Shown here: positions 46,591 through 55,290 of the stretch, piece after piece | Position numbering within the stretch: position 1 is the stretch's first letter | Layout of the letters: each line of letters starts with the position of its first letter | NCBI GenBank assembly: GCA_002343775.1 | Contig: DDSH01000028.1 | Span: 225,027-289,026 of the forward strand | Length of the DNA: 64,000 bases | Direction: 5' to 3' | From: Anaerolineales bacterium UBA2395 | GTDB taxonomy: Bacteria > Chloroflexota > Anaerolineae > Anaerolineales > Villigracilaceae | Translations under genes and position numbers: made by a program | The notes under the pieces: generated by a model | What the model was told of the DNA's origin: nothing | What the model saw: the letters and a program-made list of their open reading frames with translations, nothing else | The model's database searches: none

Positions 46591-47448
46591 ATGCAGGAAA
46601 TTACCAAAAAAATCTACATTGAGGATCAATTCCCCGGTGTCACATTAGGGGTGATCGTTGCCCAGCGCGGGCTGATCCAGATCGATGCGCCCCCCTCCCC
46701 TGAAGATGCCCGCACCTGGCGCGCTTCGCTGATGAGCCTCGGCGGTGGTCTGGAGCGTGTGCTGGTCAACATGGATGCGCACCCCGACCGAACCCTCGGT
46801 GCGCGTGCCATGGATTGCACCGTCATTGCGCACGAAAAAACCGCCAACATCTTCCGCACCCGCCCAAGCACGTTCAAAGCACAGGGCGAGGAAACCGGCG
46901 CGGACTGGGAATCCATCCCCGGGCTGGGAAGCGTCCGCTGGGCGCCGCCAGAGATTTCCTTCTCCGACCTGATGACCCTGCACTGGGATGATACCCCCGT
47001 CCTGCTTGAACACCATGCCGGTCCCGCTCATGGTTCGATCTGGGTACATTTACCGGCGGAGAATGTCGTCTTCATCGGCGATGCGGTCATGAAAAACCAG
47101 CCGCCCTTCCTGGCAGGCTCCAACCTGAAAGCATGGCTGTCCTCCTTGAACCATCTTATGTCACCCGAATTCAAGGGCTATACCATCATCAGCAGCCGCG
47201 GCGGCGTAGTGAACGCAAGTGCGGTCAAGACCCAGTACGATTTCCTGAAACACGTCCACGACAAGCTGGAAAAAAGCACCTCGAAGAAACCCAACCCAGC
47301 CACAGTCGAAAAACTGGTCACGTCATTATTGACCTGGTTCAAAGCCCCGGCAGCACGACAAAAGCAATTCGCCCAGCGCCTGCGCTACGGGTTGCTGCAT
47401 TACAACGCCCGCCAGCACCACGTGACCAACACAACAGAAGAGGATTAA
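46591..47448 (+). CDS. Metallo-beta-lactamase-fold protein with altered metal motif
   Basis: A 285-residue MBL-fold protein starting at ATG 46591 after AGGAG. The expected strand-motif HxHxDH reads DAHPDR here (VLVNMDAHPDRTLGA), with first and last His replaced, followed by TVIAHEKT. Downstream, LLEHHAGPAHGSIWVHLPAENVVFIGDAV matches the fold well, with the second His and the FxGD Asp. So it may bind one metal, or use a different site, or be non-hydrolytic. The stop overlaps the next ATG by one base (TAATG), indicating co-translation with the asparaginase-type gene. Confidence 0.75.
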   Translation: MQEITKKIYIEDQFPGVTLGVIVAQRGLIQIDAPPSPEDARTWRASLMSLGGGLERVLVNMDAHPDRTLGARAMDCTVIAHEKTANIFRTRPSTFKAQGEETGADWESIPGLGSVRWAPPEISFSDLMTLHWDDTPVLLEHHAGPAHGSIWVHLPAENVVFIGDAVMKNQPPFLAGSNLKAWLSSLNHLMSPEFKGYTIISSRGGVVNASAVKTQYDFLKHVHDKLEKSTSKKPNPATVEKLVTSLLTWFKAPAARQKQFAQRLRYGLLHYNARQHHVTNTTEED

Positions 47449-48506
47449 TGCCCGCGCCCCAGCCGTTGCTCGAACTGATCCGCGGCTCGCTCGTCGAATC
47501 GACACATCTTGGCTCCATCGCCATCGTCGACTCAGATGGGACCCTGCTTCACTCTTATGGCGACCCTCACACGGTCGCCTTTTTGCGCTCATCTGCAAAA
47601 CCATTTCAAGCGCTTCCATTTGTGGAAGCCGGCGGCGCGGATCACTACCGCTACACCCCGGCGGAGATCGCACTCTCCTGCGCTTCACACGAGACCGCAC
47701 AAATGCATCTCGACGCCGTGCAAACCTTGCAGAAAAAGATCGGCATCGAAGAACATCATCTGCAATGTGGTCCACACCTGCCCGGTGACGCAAAGAAACT
47801 GCGCGAGGTTATCCAGAACGACATCCGCCCGACCGCCAATTTCAACAACTGCTCCGGCAAACACACCACCATGCTGGCATTCGCCAAAATGCGCGGACTT
47901 CCCCTCGAAAATTATCTCGACATCCAGCACCCGATCCAGCAGGAGATTCTGAAAACCCTTGCCGAAATGTGCGGCATGGATGCTGCCACCATCGAACTTG
48001 GCATCGATGGCTGTTCCGCGCCAAATTTTGCCATGCCGCTCTTTCATGCCGCCCTGGGCATGGCGCGCATGTGCGACCCGCGCGGATTAAGTCCGGCACG
48101 CGCCCAAGCCTGCCAAACGATCACTGCTGCCATGACCACCCATTCCGAGATGGTCAGCAATTGGGGCGAATTCGACTGCGAATTGATGAAAGTCGGCGCA
48201 GGCAAGGTCGTCACCAAACGCGGCGCGGAAGGCTTTCAGATCATCGGCATCCTGCCCGGCGTCATCGCTGAACGCGGCGTGGGCATCGCTTTGAAAGTAA
48301 CCGACGGTGACAAGTCTTCGATGAACATGCAATTGGAATCCAGCGCGCGTGTGCGCCCCTCCGTCAGCCTGGAGATTCTGCGTCAGGTCGGCGCACTCCA
48401 CAAGTCACAGATGGAAGCGCTGGCGAACTTTGGTCCCGAAAAGATTCTCAAAAATTACGCAGGGCTCGTCACTGGCAGATCCCAACCTGCCTTCAAACTT
48501 GCATGA
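47448..48506 (+). CDS. Asparaginase II-family amidohydrolase
   Basis: A 352-residue protein of the Rhizobium etli-type asparaginase II family (PF06089), unrelated to EcAII. Conserved parts: RSSAKPFQALPFVEAGGAD, CASHETAQMH, NNCSGKHTTMLAFAK, GIDGCSAPNFAMPL and TKRGAEGFQIIGI. The Cys residues and SGKH/SxxK pairs used in catalysis are present. It hydrolyses asparagine to aspartate and ammonia. It starts within the stop of the MBL-fold gene and overlaps the next nucleotidyltransferase by 4 bp, so it is part of a compact operon. Confidence 0.88.
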   Translation: MPAPQPLLELIRGSLVESTHLGSIAIVDSDGTLLHSYGDPHTVAFLRSSAKPFQALPFVEAGGADHYRYTPAEIALSCASHETAQMHLDAVQTLQKKIGIEEHHLQCGPHLPGDAKKLREVIQNDIRPTANFNNCSGKHTTMLAFAKMRGLPLENYLDIQHPIQQEILKTLAEMCGMDAATIELGIDGCSAPNFAMPLFHAALGMARMCDPRGLSPARAQACQTITAAMTTHSEMVSNWGEFDCELMKVGAGKVVTKRGAEGFQIIGILPGVIAERGVGIALKVTDGDKSSMNMQLESSARVRPSVSLEILRQVGALHKSQMEALANFGPEKILKNYAGLVTGRSQPAFKLA

Positions 48507-49294
48507 GTCAGCCCGACGCGTTTCTGCTTTCACTGGTCGAACGATTTCAGCGCCCCGGTGTGATCGGGCTGGCGGTCACGGGCAGTTATTCGCGCGGAGC
48601 ACAGGATCGATACAGCGATGTGGATCTGGATATCTTCGTCAACGAACTGCCGAAGGAAGATTACACGCTTCGCATCTTCGACGGGAAACTGGTCAGCATC
48701 AAATACATTCGCCTCGCCGACGAGTTTTCCTCCCTCTCAAAACCCGAGAGCGCCATCTGGTCTGTGCAGGGATTGCGCCAAATGCGCATCCTTTGGGATG
48801 AGAGCGGCGAGATTCACCGACTGCAACAAGCCGCATTCGATTTCAAATGGGAGGCGTTACAACCCGCCGCCGACGCTTATGCTGTTGAGCAGTTGATGGG
48901 CTGCGCCGAAGAAGCGCAAAAGATCATGGGTGGATTGTTGAAAGGTAACGAATCCAAGGTGTTGTACGCCGCATGGGGAATGTTCAAGAGCCTGTCGTTT
49001 GCGGCGGCGACCCAAGCCGGTCTGATGATCGACTCTGAAAATCGCATCTTTTCAATGATGGAAGAGCATTTCAAAGACAGTCACCCCGGCTGGGTGCGAG
49101 CCTTTCGCCTCGCCTTCGGCATGGATGTGGAAGCCGGGAAACCCGCCTTCGTCACACGCGGATTGGCGTCCCTTGATCTGTATGAAGAGACAGCGCGGTT
49201 ATTCAAAGACATCATCACCGCAGATCATCGTGAAGTCATCGAGAATACGCTACAATTGATCGCATCCTTTAAACAGAGTTATCCCCATGCCTGA
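48503..49294 (+). CDS. Nucleotidyltransferase-fold protein
   Basis: A 263-residue protein with the pol-beta nucleotidyltransferase signature: VTGSYSRGAQDRYSDVDLDIFV (GS followed by DxD). The rest is helical with no further recognised motif, similar in arrangement to AadK/aminoglycoside-type nucleotidyltransferases and stand-alone NTases of unknown target. It overlaps the preceding gene by 4 bp and the following nth by 8 bp. It likely transfers a nucleotide to an unknown small molecule or protein; resistance is not implied. Confidence 0.78.
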   Translation: MSQPDAFLLSLVERFQRPGVIGLAVTGSYSRGAQDRYSDVDLDIFVNELPKEDYTLRIFDGKLVSIKYIRLADEFSSLSKPESAIWSVQGLRQMRILWDESGEIHRLQQAAFDFKWEALQPAADAYAVEQLMGCAEEAQKIMGGLLKGNESKVLYAAWGMFKSLSFAAATQAGLMIDSENRIFSMMEEHFKDSHPGWVRAFRLAFGMDVEAGKPAFVTRGLASLDLYEETARLFKDIITADHREVIENTLQLIASFKQSYPHA

Positions 49295-49952
49295 TTTGAA
49301 AAAACGCGCCATCAAAATCCATGAGACCCTCTTAAACGCCTTCGGCGAACCGATCTGGCGCAACCCATTGCCCGCCATTGATGAACTCGTCTCGACCATT
49401 CTCTCGCAAAATACCAATGACGTGAACCGCGACCGCGCCTTTGAAGCCTTGCGCGAAAAATTCCCAACATGGGAATCGGTGCGCGATGCGAAAGAAAAAG
49501 AGGTTGTGGATGCGATCAAACCTGCGGGACTTGCCAATCAAAAGGGACCGCGCATTCAGCAGGTGTTGAAAGAGATCACCAAAGAACGCGGCTCGCTCAA
49601 CCTCGACTTTTTAGCGGATCTGCCCATCGAAGAAGCCCGTGCCTGGCTGACAAAGTTCAACGGCGTGGGCCCGAAGACTGCCGCCATTGTCTTATGCTTC
49701 TCTCTGGGTAAGCCCGCCTTTCCCGTGGATACGCATGTCTACCGCGTCACAGGTCGGATCGGCTTGCGCCCTGAAAAGATGACCGTGGAACAGGCGCACC
49801 CGCATCTTGAATCCGTTTTTCCGCCCGAAACCTACTACGCCGCACATTTGAACATCATCCGCCTCGGACGTGAAGTGTGCAATGCGCGCAAGCCCTTGTG
49901 TCCGCAGTGTCCCATTATTCATTTGTGCGATTTCAAAGATAAGACGAAATGA
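49287..49952 (+). CDS. nth: Endonuclease III
   Basis: A 221-residue base-excision-repair glycosylase/AP lyase for oxidised pyrimidines. LVSTILSQNTNDVNRD starts the catalytic core. The HhH motif is FNGVGPKTA with the catalytic Lys, and VDTHVYRVTGRIGL holds the catalytic Asp. The C-terminal Cys cluster CNARKPLCPQCPIIHLC has C-x6-C-x2-C-x5-C spacing for the [4Fe-4S] cluster. Full length and intact. It overlaps the nucleotidyltransferase gene and ends at a terminator. Confidence 0.94.
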   Translation: MPDLKKRAIKIHETLLNAFGEPIWRNPLPAIDELVSTILSQNTNDVNRDRAFEALREKFPTWESVRDAKEKEVVDAIKPAGLANQKGPRIQQVLKEITKERGSLNLDFLADLPIEEARAWLTKFNGVGPKTAAIVLCFSLGKPAFPVDTHVYRVTGRIGLRPEKMTVEQAHPHLESVFPPETYYAAHLNIIRLGREVCNARKPLCPQCPIIHLCDFKDKTK

Positions 49953-49958
49953 CCTGTT

Positions 49959-49987
49959 CCTGCGCTGTAATGGCGCAGGTTTTATTT
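49959..49987 (+). terminator. Intrinsic terminator after nth
   Basis: CCTGCGC (49959-49965) and GCGCAGG (49973-49979) with a 7-nt loop, then TTTTATTTT. Confidence 0.82.
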
Positions 49988-50006
49988 TCAGTTAGAATCA
50001 CGCATC

Positions 50007-50474
50007 ATGGAAACTCCTCCCGTCAGCCTTGCTTTAGAGAAACTGAATATCCCCCACCGTGTCTTTCGGCATGAAACGCCGGTGGATTCCTTTGAAAAAG
50101 CCGCCAGTGACCGAGGTCAACGCCCGTCGCAGGTCGTGCGGACGATCCTCTTCCGCGTAACGGAGGAGGATTTTGTGCTTGTCCTCGTGGCGGGACCGGG
50201 GCAGATCTCGTGGAAATTGCTGCGGAAAATTCTCGGCAAGTCACGCATTACAATGGCGACGGAAGAGGAAGTGCTGGCTGTGACAGGCTATCGCATCGGG
50301 ACGGTCGGTCCCTTTGGGCTGGCGAAACCGGTTCGGATTATGGTGGAGGCGGGAGTCTTGCAGGAGGAAGAATTGTCCATTGGGTCGGGGATGCGAGATA
50401 CAGCCATCATCATCAAATCTAACGACTTAATGAAGGGCTTGGGGGATATGGAAGTGGTGGAATTGTTTGAGTAA
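50007..50474 (+). CDS. YbaK/EbsC-type aminoacyl-tRNA editing protein
   Basis: A 155-residue YbaK-domain protein: IPHRVFRHETPV, then SQVVRTILFRVTEEDFVLVLVAGPGQISWKLLRK (conserved Lys/Arg region), EEVLAVTGYRIGTVGPFGL and IGSGMRDTAIIIKSNDL. The fold removes mischarged amino acids from tRNA (Cys-tRNA-Pro in YbaK, Ala-tRNA-Pro in ProXp). The GxxGPFGL segment is intact, so it should be active. Which tRNA it edits cannot be told. It is followed after 18 bp by the ClbS/DfsB gene. Confidence 0.88.
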   Translation: METPPVSLALEKLNIPHRVFRHETPVDSFEKAASDRGQRPSQVVRTILFRVTEEDFVLVLVAGPGQISWKLLRKILGKSRITMATEEEVLAVTGYRIGTVGPFGLAKPVRIMVEAGVLQEEELSIGSGMRDTAIIIKSNDLMKGLGDMEVVELFE

Positions 50475-50492
50475 AATCTGAGGAGACTATCA

Positions 50493-51332
50493 ATGAGTTA
50501 CAAACAACGGACAATGAACTTTTTGGAGATCGAATGGGCGACCTACATCGAACGTTTTAATCGTCTGCCTGAGTTGGATGGGTCTCAGCGAGTTCGCAGG
50601 CAGGGCTACGACCGATTCCGCGATATGCTGGCGCATATTCTGGCTTGGTGGGAGGATGTAATGCCCGCCATTTTGGCAATTGCAGAAAACCGTGAATTCG
50701 AACGCAAAAAATATGACTATGATGCGTTCAATGCGGAGGCGGTTGCAAAATACAAGGATTGGGACGAAGCCGAGTTCCTCGCTCACTTTGAGAAAACGCG
50801 TCAGAAAGCCGCAGCAGATTTGAGGTCCATGAATGAGGCGGCATTCGACGATAAGCGCATCCGCGGACGCATCAACGGCATTTTCATCCATCACGCGCGC
50901 GAGCATTTGGTCGCATTGAGCAAATTCCTCACGCTGGATACGCTTGAACACGAATGGGGAGCCTATATTGCCGGGTTTGACGCCTATGAAAAAAAGGAAG
51001 AGTTTCTAAAGAAGCAGGGCGTTGAAAGATTTGGCGACCTGTTGGTTCATGCCGTTGCATGGTGGGACGAAGGCGCGAAGGCGGTACAAGGCGCGTTGAA
51101 AGACCCAGCCTTTACGTATGCAGGACCGGGCGATACGGACAGTTTCAACGCGGAAATCGTGGCAAAATATCGGGGAGCAAGCGAAGAGGAATTGCGCGCT
51201 TTATTCGAGCAGAAACGTTTGGAGATGATCGAACTGGTGCGCAGCCTGCCCGATAGCGCGTTCCAAAACCCGACCATTGAAGAATGGCTCGCTGCTGATG
51301 TTGTGGAGCATTACGACGAACATACCTTTTAG
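50493..51332 (+). CDS. Tandem ClbS/DfsB-family (DinB-like) protein
   Basis: A 279-residue protein composed of two consecutive ClbS/DfsB-type four-helix repeats (residues 1-140 and 150-279). Each unit shows the same elements: W(A/G)xYIxxF, F(R/G)D(M/L)L(A/V)H(I/A)xAWW(E/D), and FNAE(A/I)VAKY. ClbS protects against the genotoxin colibactin and DfsB-like proteins bind bacillithiol-type ligands. One His per unit (AHILAWW, VHAVAWW) is a likely metal or substrate ligand. A duplication within one polypeptide is uncommon. Its role here is unknown. Confidence 0.82.
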   Translation: MSYKQRTMNFLEIEWATYIERFNRLPELDGSQRVRRQGYDRFRDMLAHILAWWEDVMPAILAIAENREFERKKYDYDAFNAEAVAKYKDWDEAEFLAHFEKTRQKAAADLRSMNEAAFDDKRIRGRINGIFIHHAREHLVALSKFLTLDTLEHEWGAYIAGFDAYEKKEEFLKKQGVERFGDLLVHAVAWWDEGAKAVQGALKDPAFTYAGPGDTDSFNAEIVAKYRGASEEELRALFEQKRLEMIELVRSLPDSAFQNPTIEEWLAADVVEHYDEHTF

Positions 51333-51344
51333 AAGGAAGGCAGT

Positions 51345-51830
51345 ATGGATCACATCGTTTACATTGCGCTGGGAAGCAATCTCGGCAACCGGCTTTCGAA
51401 TTTGAAAAATGCCATCTCCAACTTCACGCCTCAGATGGATGTGAAGAAAAAGTCACCGGTATATGAGACCCCTCCCTGGGGCTATGCCGACCAGCCTTCT
51501 TTTTTGAATCAGGTGGTGATGGCGGAAACCTATCTCGAACCGGAAGATCTGCTGGGACATTTGAAGCGTCTGGAGACCGTGCTGGGACGCGAGCCGAGTT
51601 TCCAAAACGGTCCGCGCCTCATTGATTTGGACATTTTGTTTTACGATGACATCATAGTGGATTCGCCGCCGTTGATGATTCCGCATCCGCGTTTGCATCA
51701 ACGAGCCTTTGTGCTGGTGCCGTTGAATGACATCGCCCCTGACCTCGTGCATCCGTTATTTTCAAAATCCGTCAGCGAAATGCTGCTGGATATAGATCGC
51801 TTAAATATTGTAGAGTACAAGGGAAAATAG
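51345..51830 (+). CDS. folK: HPPK (2-amino-4-hydroxy-6-hydroxymethyl-dihydropteridine pyrophosphokinase)
   Basis: A 161-residue enzyme of folate synthesis that transfers pyrophosphate from ATP to hydroxymethyl-dihydropterin. VYIALGSNLGNRLSNL is the N-terminal hallmark, and QNGPRLIDLDILFYDD the Mg-binding signature with its DLD pair. It is full length. No other folate genes are adjacent. Its TAG stop is the first triplet of an ACTAGAG tandem repeat. Start preceded by AAGGAAGG. Confidence 0.94.
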   Translation: MDHIVYIALGSNLGNRLSNLKNAISNFTPQMDVKKKSPVYETPPWGYADQPSFLNQVVMAETYLEPEDLLGHLKRLETVLGREPSFQNGPRLIDLDILFYDDIIVDSPPLMIPHPRLHQRAFVLVPLNDIAPDLVHPLFSKSVSEMLLDIDRLNIVEYKGK

Positions 51831-51856
51831 ACTAGAGACTAGAGACGATAGACCTT
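51828..51856. repeat. ACTAGAG short tandem repeat after folK
   Basis: TAGACTAGAGACTAGAGACGATAGAC: two to three GACTAGA units, then a drifted copy. It supplies the folK stop codon and extends into the gap before the FAH gene. Confidence 0.65.
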
Positions 51857-51876
51857 CGTCTTCTGAAAGAGGAACC

Positions 51877-52635
51877 ATGCGAATTGTTCGTTATCAAAAC
51901 CCTGATGGCGCCGCCACCTACGGCTGGATATTGGAAGAAAAGGTCGGCGAAGTACAGGGGAACATCTTCGGTGAATATCGCCGCCGCGAGGCGCGGACTC
52001 CGCTCAAGGAGTTGAAGATCCTCGCGCCGTGCGAGCCGAGCAAAATCGTCTGTGTGGGACGCAACTACGTGGAACACGCCAGAGAGTTGGGCAATGAAGT
52101 CCCCAAGGTCCCGCTTATTTTCTTCAAACCGCCTTCCTCCATCATTGCAACCGGAGACCACATCGTCCTGCCGCCGCAATCCAAACAGGTGGAACATGAA
52201 GGCGAATTGGTGGTTGTGATCGGCAAGCGCGCGAAAAACGTCACAGCAGAAGAAGCCAGAGAATACATCTTCGGCTACACCATCGGCAATGACATCACTG
52301 CCCGTGACCTGCAACAAACGGATGGTCAGTGGACGCGCGCCAAAGGCTTCGACACGTTCTGCTCCTTTGGTCCGTGGATCGACACAGACTTCGACCCATC
52401 TGATGCGGTGGTCACCTGCCGCGTCAATGGGCAGATGCGCCAGATGGCTTCGACCCGCGATATGGTCTTCAATGTCGGTACGCTCATCGCATACATCTCG
52501 TCTGTGATGACGCTCGAACCCGGTGATTTAATTTTCACTGGAACCCCCGCAGGCGTCGGCGAGTTGAAGAATGGCGATGTCGTCGATGTGGAGATCGAAG
52601 GGCTGGGCAAGTTGAGCAACCCGGTCAAGGCGTAG
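51877..52635 (+). CDS. Fumarylacetoacetate hydrolase-family protein
   Basis: A 252-residue FAH-fold hydrolase or isomerase. IVCVGRNYVEHARELGN, PLIFFKPPSS, EHEGELVVVIGK (metal-binding Glu pair), GYTIGNDITARDLQ with Asp and FCSFGPWI match the family of 2-hydroxyhepta-diene dioate isomerases, acylpyruvate hydrolases and oxaloacetate decarboxylases. The catabolic substrate cannot be chosen because no pathway genes are near. Metal ligands are present. AGAGG precedes the ATG. Confidence 0.87.
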   Translation: MRIVRYQNPDGAATYGWILEEKVGEVQGNIFGEYRRREARTPLKELKILAPCEPSKIVCVGRNYVEHARELGNEVPKVPLIFFKPPSSIIATGDHIVLPPQSKQVEHEGELVVVIGKRAKNVTAEEAREYIFGYTIGNDITARDLQQTDGQWTRAKGFDTFCSFGPWIDTDFDPSDAVVTCRVNGQMRQMASTRDMVFNVGTLIAYISSVMTLEPGDLIFTGTPAGVGELKNGDVVDVEIEGLGKLSNPVKA

Positions 52636-52665
52636 AAAATAGATTTTATACTCAATCTGATTTTC

Positions 52666-52734
52666 TTAACGCAAAGGCGCAAGGACGCAAAGAAATGGAA
52701 CATTTACCTTTGCGCCTCTGCGTTTTTGCGTTAA
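52666..52734. repeat. TTAACGCAAAGGCGC inverted-repeat cassette
   Basis: TTAACGCAAAGGCGCAAGG plus ACGCAAAG (52666-52692) and CTTTGCGCCTCTGCGT plus TTTTGCGTTAA (52708-52734) pair imperfectly. The same CGCAAAG unit family as 36788-36855. Confidence 0.8.
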
Positions 52735-52801
52735 ATTTCTCAGAGCGCACGATATATTTTCAAGGTGATTTGTGGTTAAATTGAATTCAGGAGCCTCCCG
52801 A

Positions 52802-54196
52802 ATGACCACCGATTTTGAAACCTTTCTTCAAAAATACCCCGCCTACAAACAAACCGAAAAAATTGATGAACTCCGCAAGACCGACTACGCCCGCCTCGAT
52901 TCGGGTGAGCATGTCTATTTCGATTACACCGGCGGCGGCATCTACGCCGAATCGCAGATCGAGAAACATCACCAACTGCTCAAAGAGAATGTCTTTGGCA
53001 ATCCGCACTCCACCAATCCCACTTCACTTGCCGCCACGCATCTGGTCGAAGGCACGCGCGAGTACATCCTCCGTTTTTTCAACGCCGACCCGGATGAATA
53101 TCTCGCCATTTTCACACCCAACGCCAGCGGAGCGCTCAAACTTGTCGGCGAGAGTTATCCCTTCCCGAATGGACGCTACCTGCTGACTTTCGACAATCAT
53201 AATTCTGTGAATGGGATTCGCGAGTTCGCACATGCGCGCGGCGCGGATGTGACCTACATCCCGGTCATGCTGCCCGATATGCGCGTCGACGCTTCGCAAC
53301 TGGACTTGGAGTTATCTCGTCCCTCCAAGGCTGGTCATAACCTGTTTGCGTTTCCCGCCCAATCGAACTTCTCCTCGGTCAAGCATCCGCTCGAATGGAT
53401 CGAGAAGGCACACGCCCACGGCTGGGATGTACTGCTCGACGCGGCGGCATTCGTCCCCACCAGCAAACTTGACCTGAGCAAAGTCAAACCGGATTTCGTC
53501 CCGATTTCCTTTTACAAGATCTTTGGCTACCCGACGGGACTTGGCGCGCTCATTGCAAGAAAGTCCGCGCTGGCAAAATTACATCGCCCCTGGTTTGCTG
53601 GCGGCACGATCACCGTCGCTTCGGTGCAAGGTGACAAATACTATCTCGCCGACGGCGCTCCAGCCTTTGAAGACGGCACGCTGGATTATCTCAACATCCC
53701 CGCCCTCGAGATCGGATTGAAGCATATTGAATCCATCGGCTATGACATTATCAGCGAACGCGTCAAAACCCTCACCGGCTGGCTGTTGGAAAACCTGACT
53801 GCCATGAAACACAGTACCGGCGTGCCATTGGTTCGGGTCTTTGGACCCACTTCCACCGTGGAAAGAGGCGGAGCGGTCACGGTCAATTTCTACGATAAAA
53901 ATGGCATCGCCTTCGACCATCGCTTCATCGAAAGCGAAGCCAATAAAGTGAATATCTCGCTGCGGACTGGCTGCTTCTGCAACCCCGGCGCGGGCGAGAT
54001 CGCGCTTGGCATCTCGCGCGTGGAGCTGGATGTGTGCTTCACCCGCCCCGAACACAAGGACGTCATGTCCATTGACGAGTTCCGCAAGTGCATCGACGGC
54101 AAATCCTCAGGCGCGGTGAGAATTTCCGTCGGTCCGTTCACCAATTTCAACGATGTGCAGGCGTTGCTGGCGTTTGCACGAGGGTTGCTGAGTTGA
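52802..54196 (+). CDS. Class V aminotransferase (MOCOS N-terminal-like)
   Basis: The ATG at 52802 follows GGAG by 8 nt; the frame reaches 52772. A 464-residue PLP enzyme: VYFDYTGGGIYAE (N-terminal), FGNPHSTNPTSLAA, IFTPNASGALKLVGE, DNHNSVNGIREFAH and ISFYKIFGYPTGLGALI with the PLP Lys. NISLRTGCFCNPGAGE holds the conserved Cys near the C-terminus, seen in cysteine desulfurases and in the NifS-like domain of molybdenum cofactor sulfurase. It probably mobilises sulfur or an amino group; no cofactor genes are adjacent. The C-terminus overlaps ywbE-type gene by 4 bp. Confidence 0.83.
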   Translation: MTTDFETFLQKYPAYKQTEKIDELRKTDYARLDSGEHVYFDYTGGGIYAESQIEKHHQLLKENVFGNPHSTNPTSLAATHLVEGTREYILRFFNADPDEYLAIFTPNASGALKLVGESYPFPNGRYLLTFDNHNSVNGIREFAHARGADVTYIPVMLPDMRVDASQLDLELSRPSKAGHNLFAFPAQSNFSSVKHPLEWIEKAHAHGWDVLLDAAAFVPTSKLDLSKVKPDFVPISFYKIFGYPTGLGALIARKSALAKLHRPWFAGGTITVASVQGDKYYLADGAPAFEDGTLDYLNIPALEIGLKHIESIGYDIISERVKTLTGWLLENLTAMKHSTGVPLVRVFGPTSTVERGGAVTVNFYDKNGIAFDHRFIESEANKVNISLRTGCFCNPGAGEIALGISRVELDVCFTRPEHKDVMSIDEFRKCIDGKSSGAVRISVGPFTNFNDVQALLAFARGLLS

Positions 54197-54390
54197 ATGG
54201 ACAAACCCGCTCGCACATCAAACCCGGCATGGTCGTGCTGATCGTTTTGAAGCAAGACCAGCGCACCGGCAAACTCACCAAAGGCATCGTCAAGGACATT
54301 CTGACCAAGTCACCCACGCACCCGCACGGCATCAAAGTCCGCTTGATGGATGGGCAGGTGGGACGCGTGAAGGAGATCGTGGAATCGTAA
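54193..54390 (+). CDS. YwbE-family small protein (TTG start)
   Basis: A 65-residue YwbE (DUF2196) protein starting at TTG 54193 (NGQTRSHIKPGMVVLIVLKQDQ..., residue 2 on). The family hallmark GKLTKGIVKDILT and HPHGIKVRLMDGQVGRV is clear. The start overlaps the aminotransferase stop (TTGA), so it is translationally coupled. It has an SH3-like beta fold. Function unknown. An upstream in-frame ATG at 54088 lies inside the neighbouring gene and would add a meaningless extension. Confidence 0.82.
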   Translation: MNGQTRSHIKPGMVVLIVLKQDQRTGKLTKGIVKDILTKSPTHPHGIKVRLMDGQVGRVKEIVES

Positions 54391-54423
54391 GTTAACAATG
54401 AGTTAAGGCGTCTTGGTTTCATC

Positions 54424-55203
54424 ATGAACAAAGACTTCCTCAACTACGACAATATCGCACCACAGTACAACCAGCGTTACCCCGATTCGCAGAACTGGGA
54501 ACGCGGACAGGCGCTGCTTGAACTTGCGAAACGGATTCAGGCGGAAACCATCCTCGAAGTCGGCAGCGGCACAGGCTATTGGCTCAACCTGCTCGGGCAG
54601 ACAACGGACAGGTTGTTCGGTCTCGATTTTTCGATGGGGATGATCGAGCAAGCCAAACAACAGTCCGCCCCTCTAAAATTAATGCGCGGTACGGCACTTG
54701 ATCTACCGCTGCGAAACGCAACCTTCGACCTGCTCTACTGCGTGGATGCCATCCATCACTTTGGCAACCATCGCGCCTTCCTCAGAGAAGCCCTCCGTCT
54801 GCTCAAACCCGGCGGCGTACTGGCAGTTATCGGTCATGACCCGCACGATGAGGGCTTATCCCGCTGGTATATATACGATTACTTCGACACCGTCTATGAT
54901 ACCGACCTGAGGCGTTATCCTTCGGGCAACTCCCTCCTGCAGATGATGAAAACGGAAGGCTTTATAAATCCATCCGCCCAGGTTGTGGAGCAGATCCAAA
55001 ATATTCATGTAGGCGAAGCCGTGCTGAAAGACCCGTTCCTCAAACACAATGCCACCTCCCAACTCGCGTTGCTCGACGAGAAAACCTATCAGTCCGGTTT
55101 GGGGCGCATCCATCAGGCGCTTGCCGCAGCCCGGGAACGCGGAGAGCACATCACCTTCCGCTCCGAAATTCTGGTCAAGATGTTCCTCGCGTACAAACCG
55201 TGA
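54424..55203 (+). CDS. SAM-dependent methyltransferase
   Basis: A 259-residue class I methyltransferase. LEVGSGTGYWL is motif I (SAM site), FGLDFSMGMIEQA motif post-I, GTALDLPLRNATFDLLYCVDAIHHF motif II and LRLLKPGGVLAVIGHD motif III. This is the UbiE/Methyltransf_11-type small-molecule methyltransferase pattern. The substrate is not identifiable. It is followed by a strong bidirectional terminator. Confidence 0.87.
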   Translation: MNKDFLNYDNIAPQYNQRYPDSQNWERGQALLELAKRIQAETILEVGSGTGYWLNLLGQTTDRLFGLDFSMGMIEQAKQQSAPLKLMRGTALDLPLRNATFDLLYCVDAIHHFGNHRAFLREALRLLKPGGVLAVIGHDPHDEGLSRWYIYDYFDTVYDTDLRRYPSGNSLLQMMKTEGFINPSAQVVEQIQNIHVGEAVLKDPFLKHNATSQLALLDEKTYQSGLGRIHQALAAARERGEHITFRSEILVKMFLAYKP

Positions 55204-55207
55204 ACGT

Positions 55208-55238
55208 AAAAAGCCCGATCTGACGGTCGGGCTTTTTT
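55208..55238. terminator. Bidirectional intrinsic terminator
   Basis: AAAAAGCCCGA (55208-55218) pairs with TCGGGCTTTTTT (55227-55238), loop TCTGACGG, with T-runs in both directions. Confidence 0.9.
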
Positions 55239-55290
55239 ATTTCGCGTGCTATACTCGCCATTATCACAAATTCATTCCGGGATTCTTTTC

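Noticed and set aside
47133..47447. N-terminal extension of the asparaginase gene
   Set aside because: Overlaps the MBL-fold gene in a different frame; the family homology starts at 47448 inside the TAATG junction.
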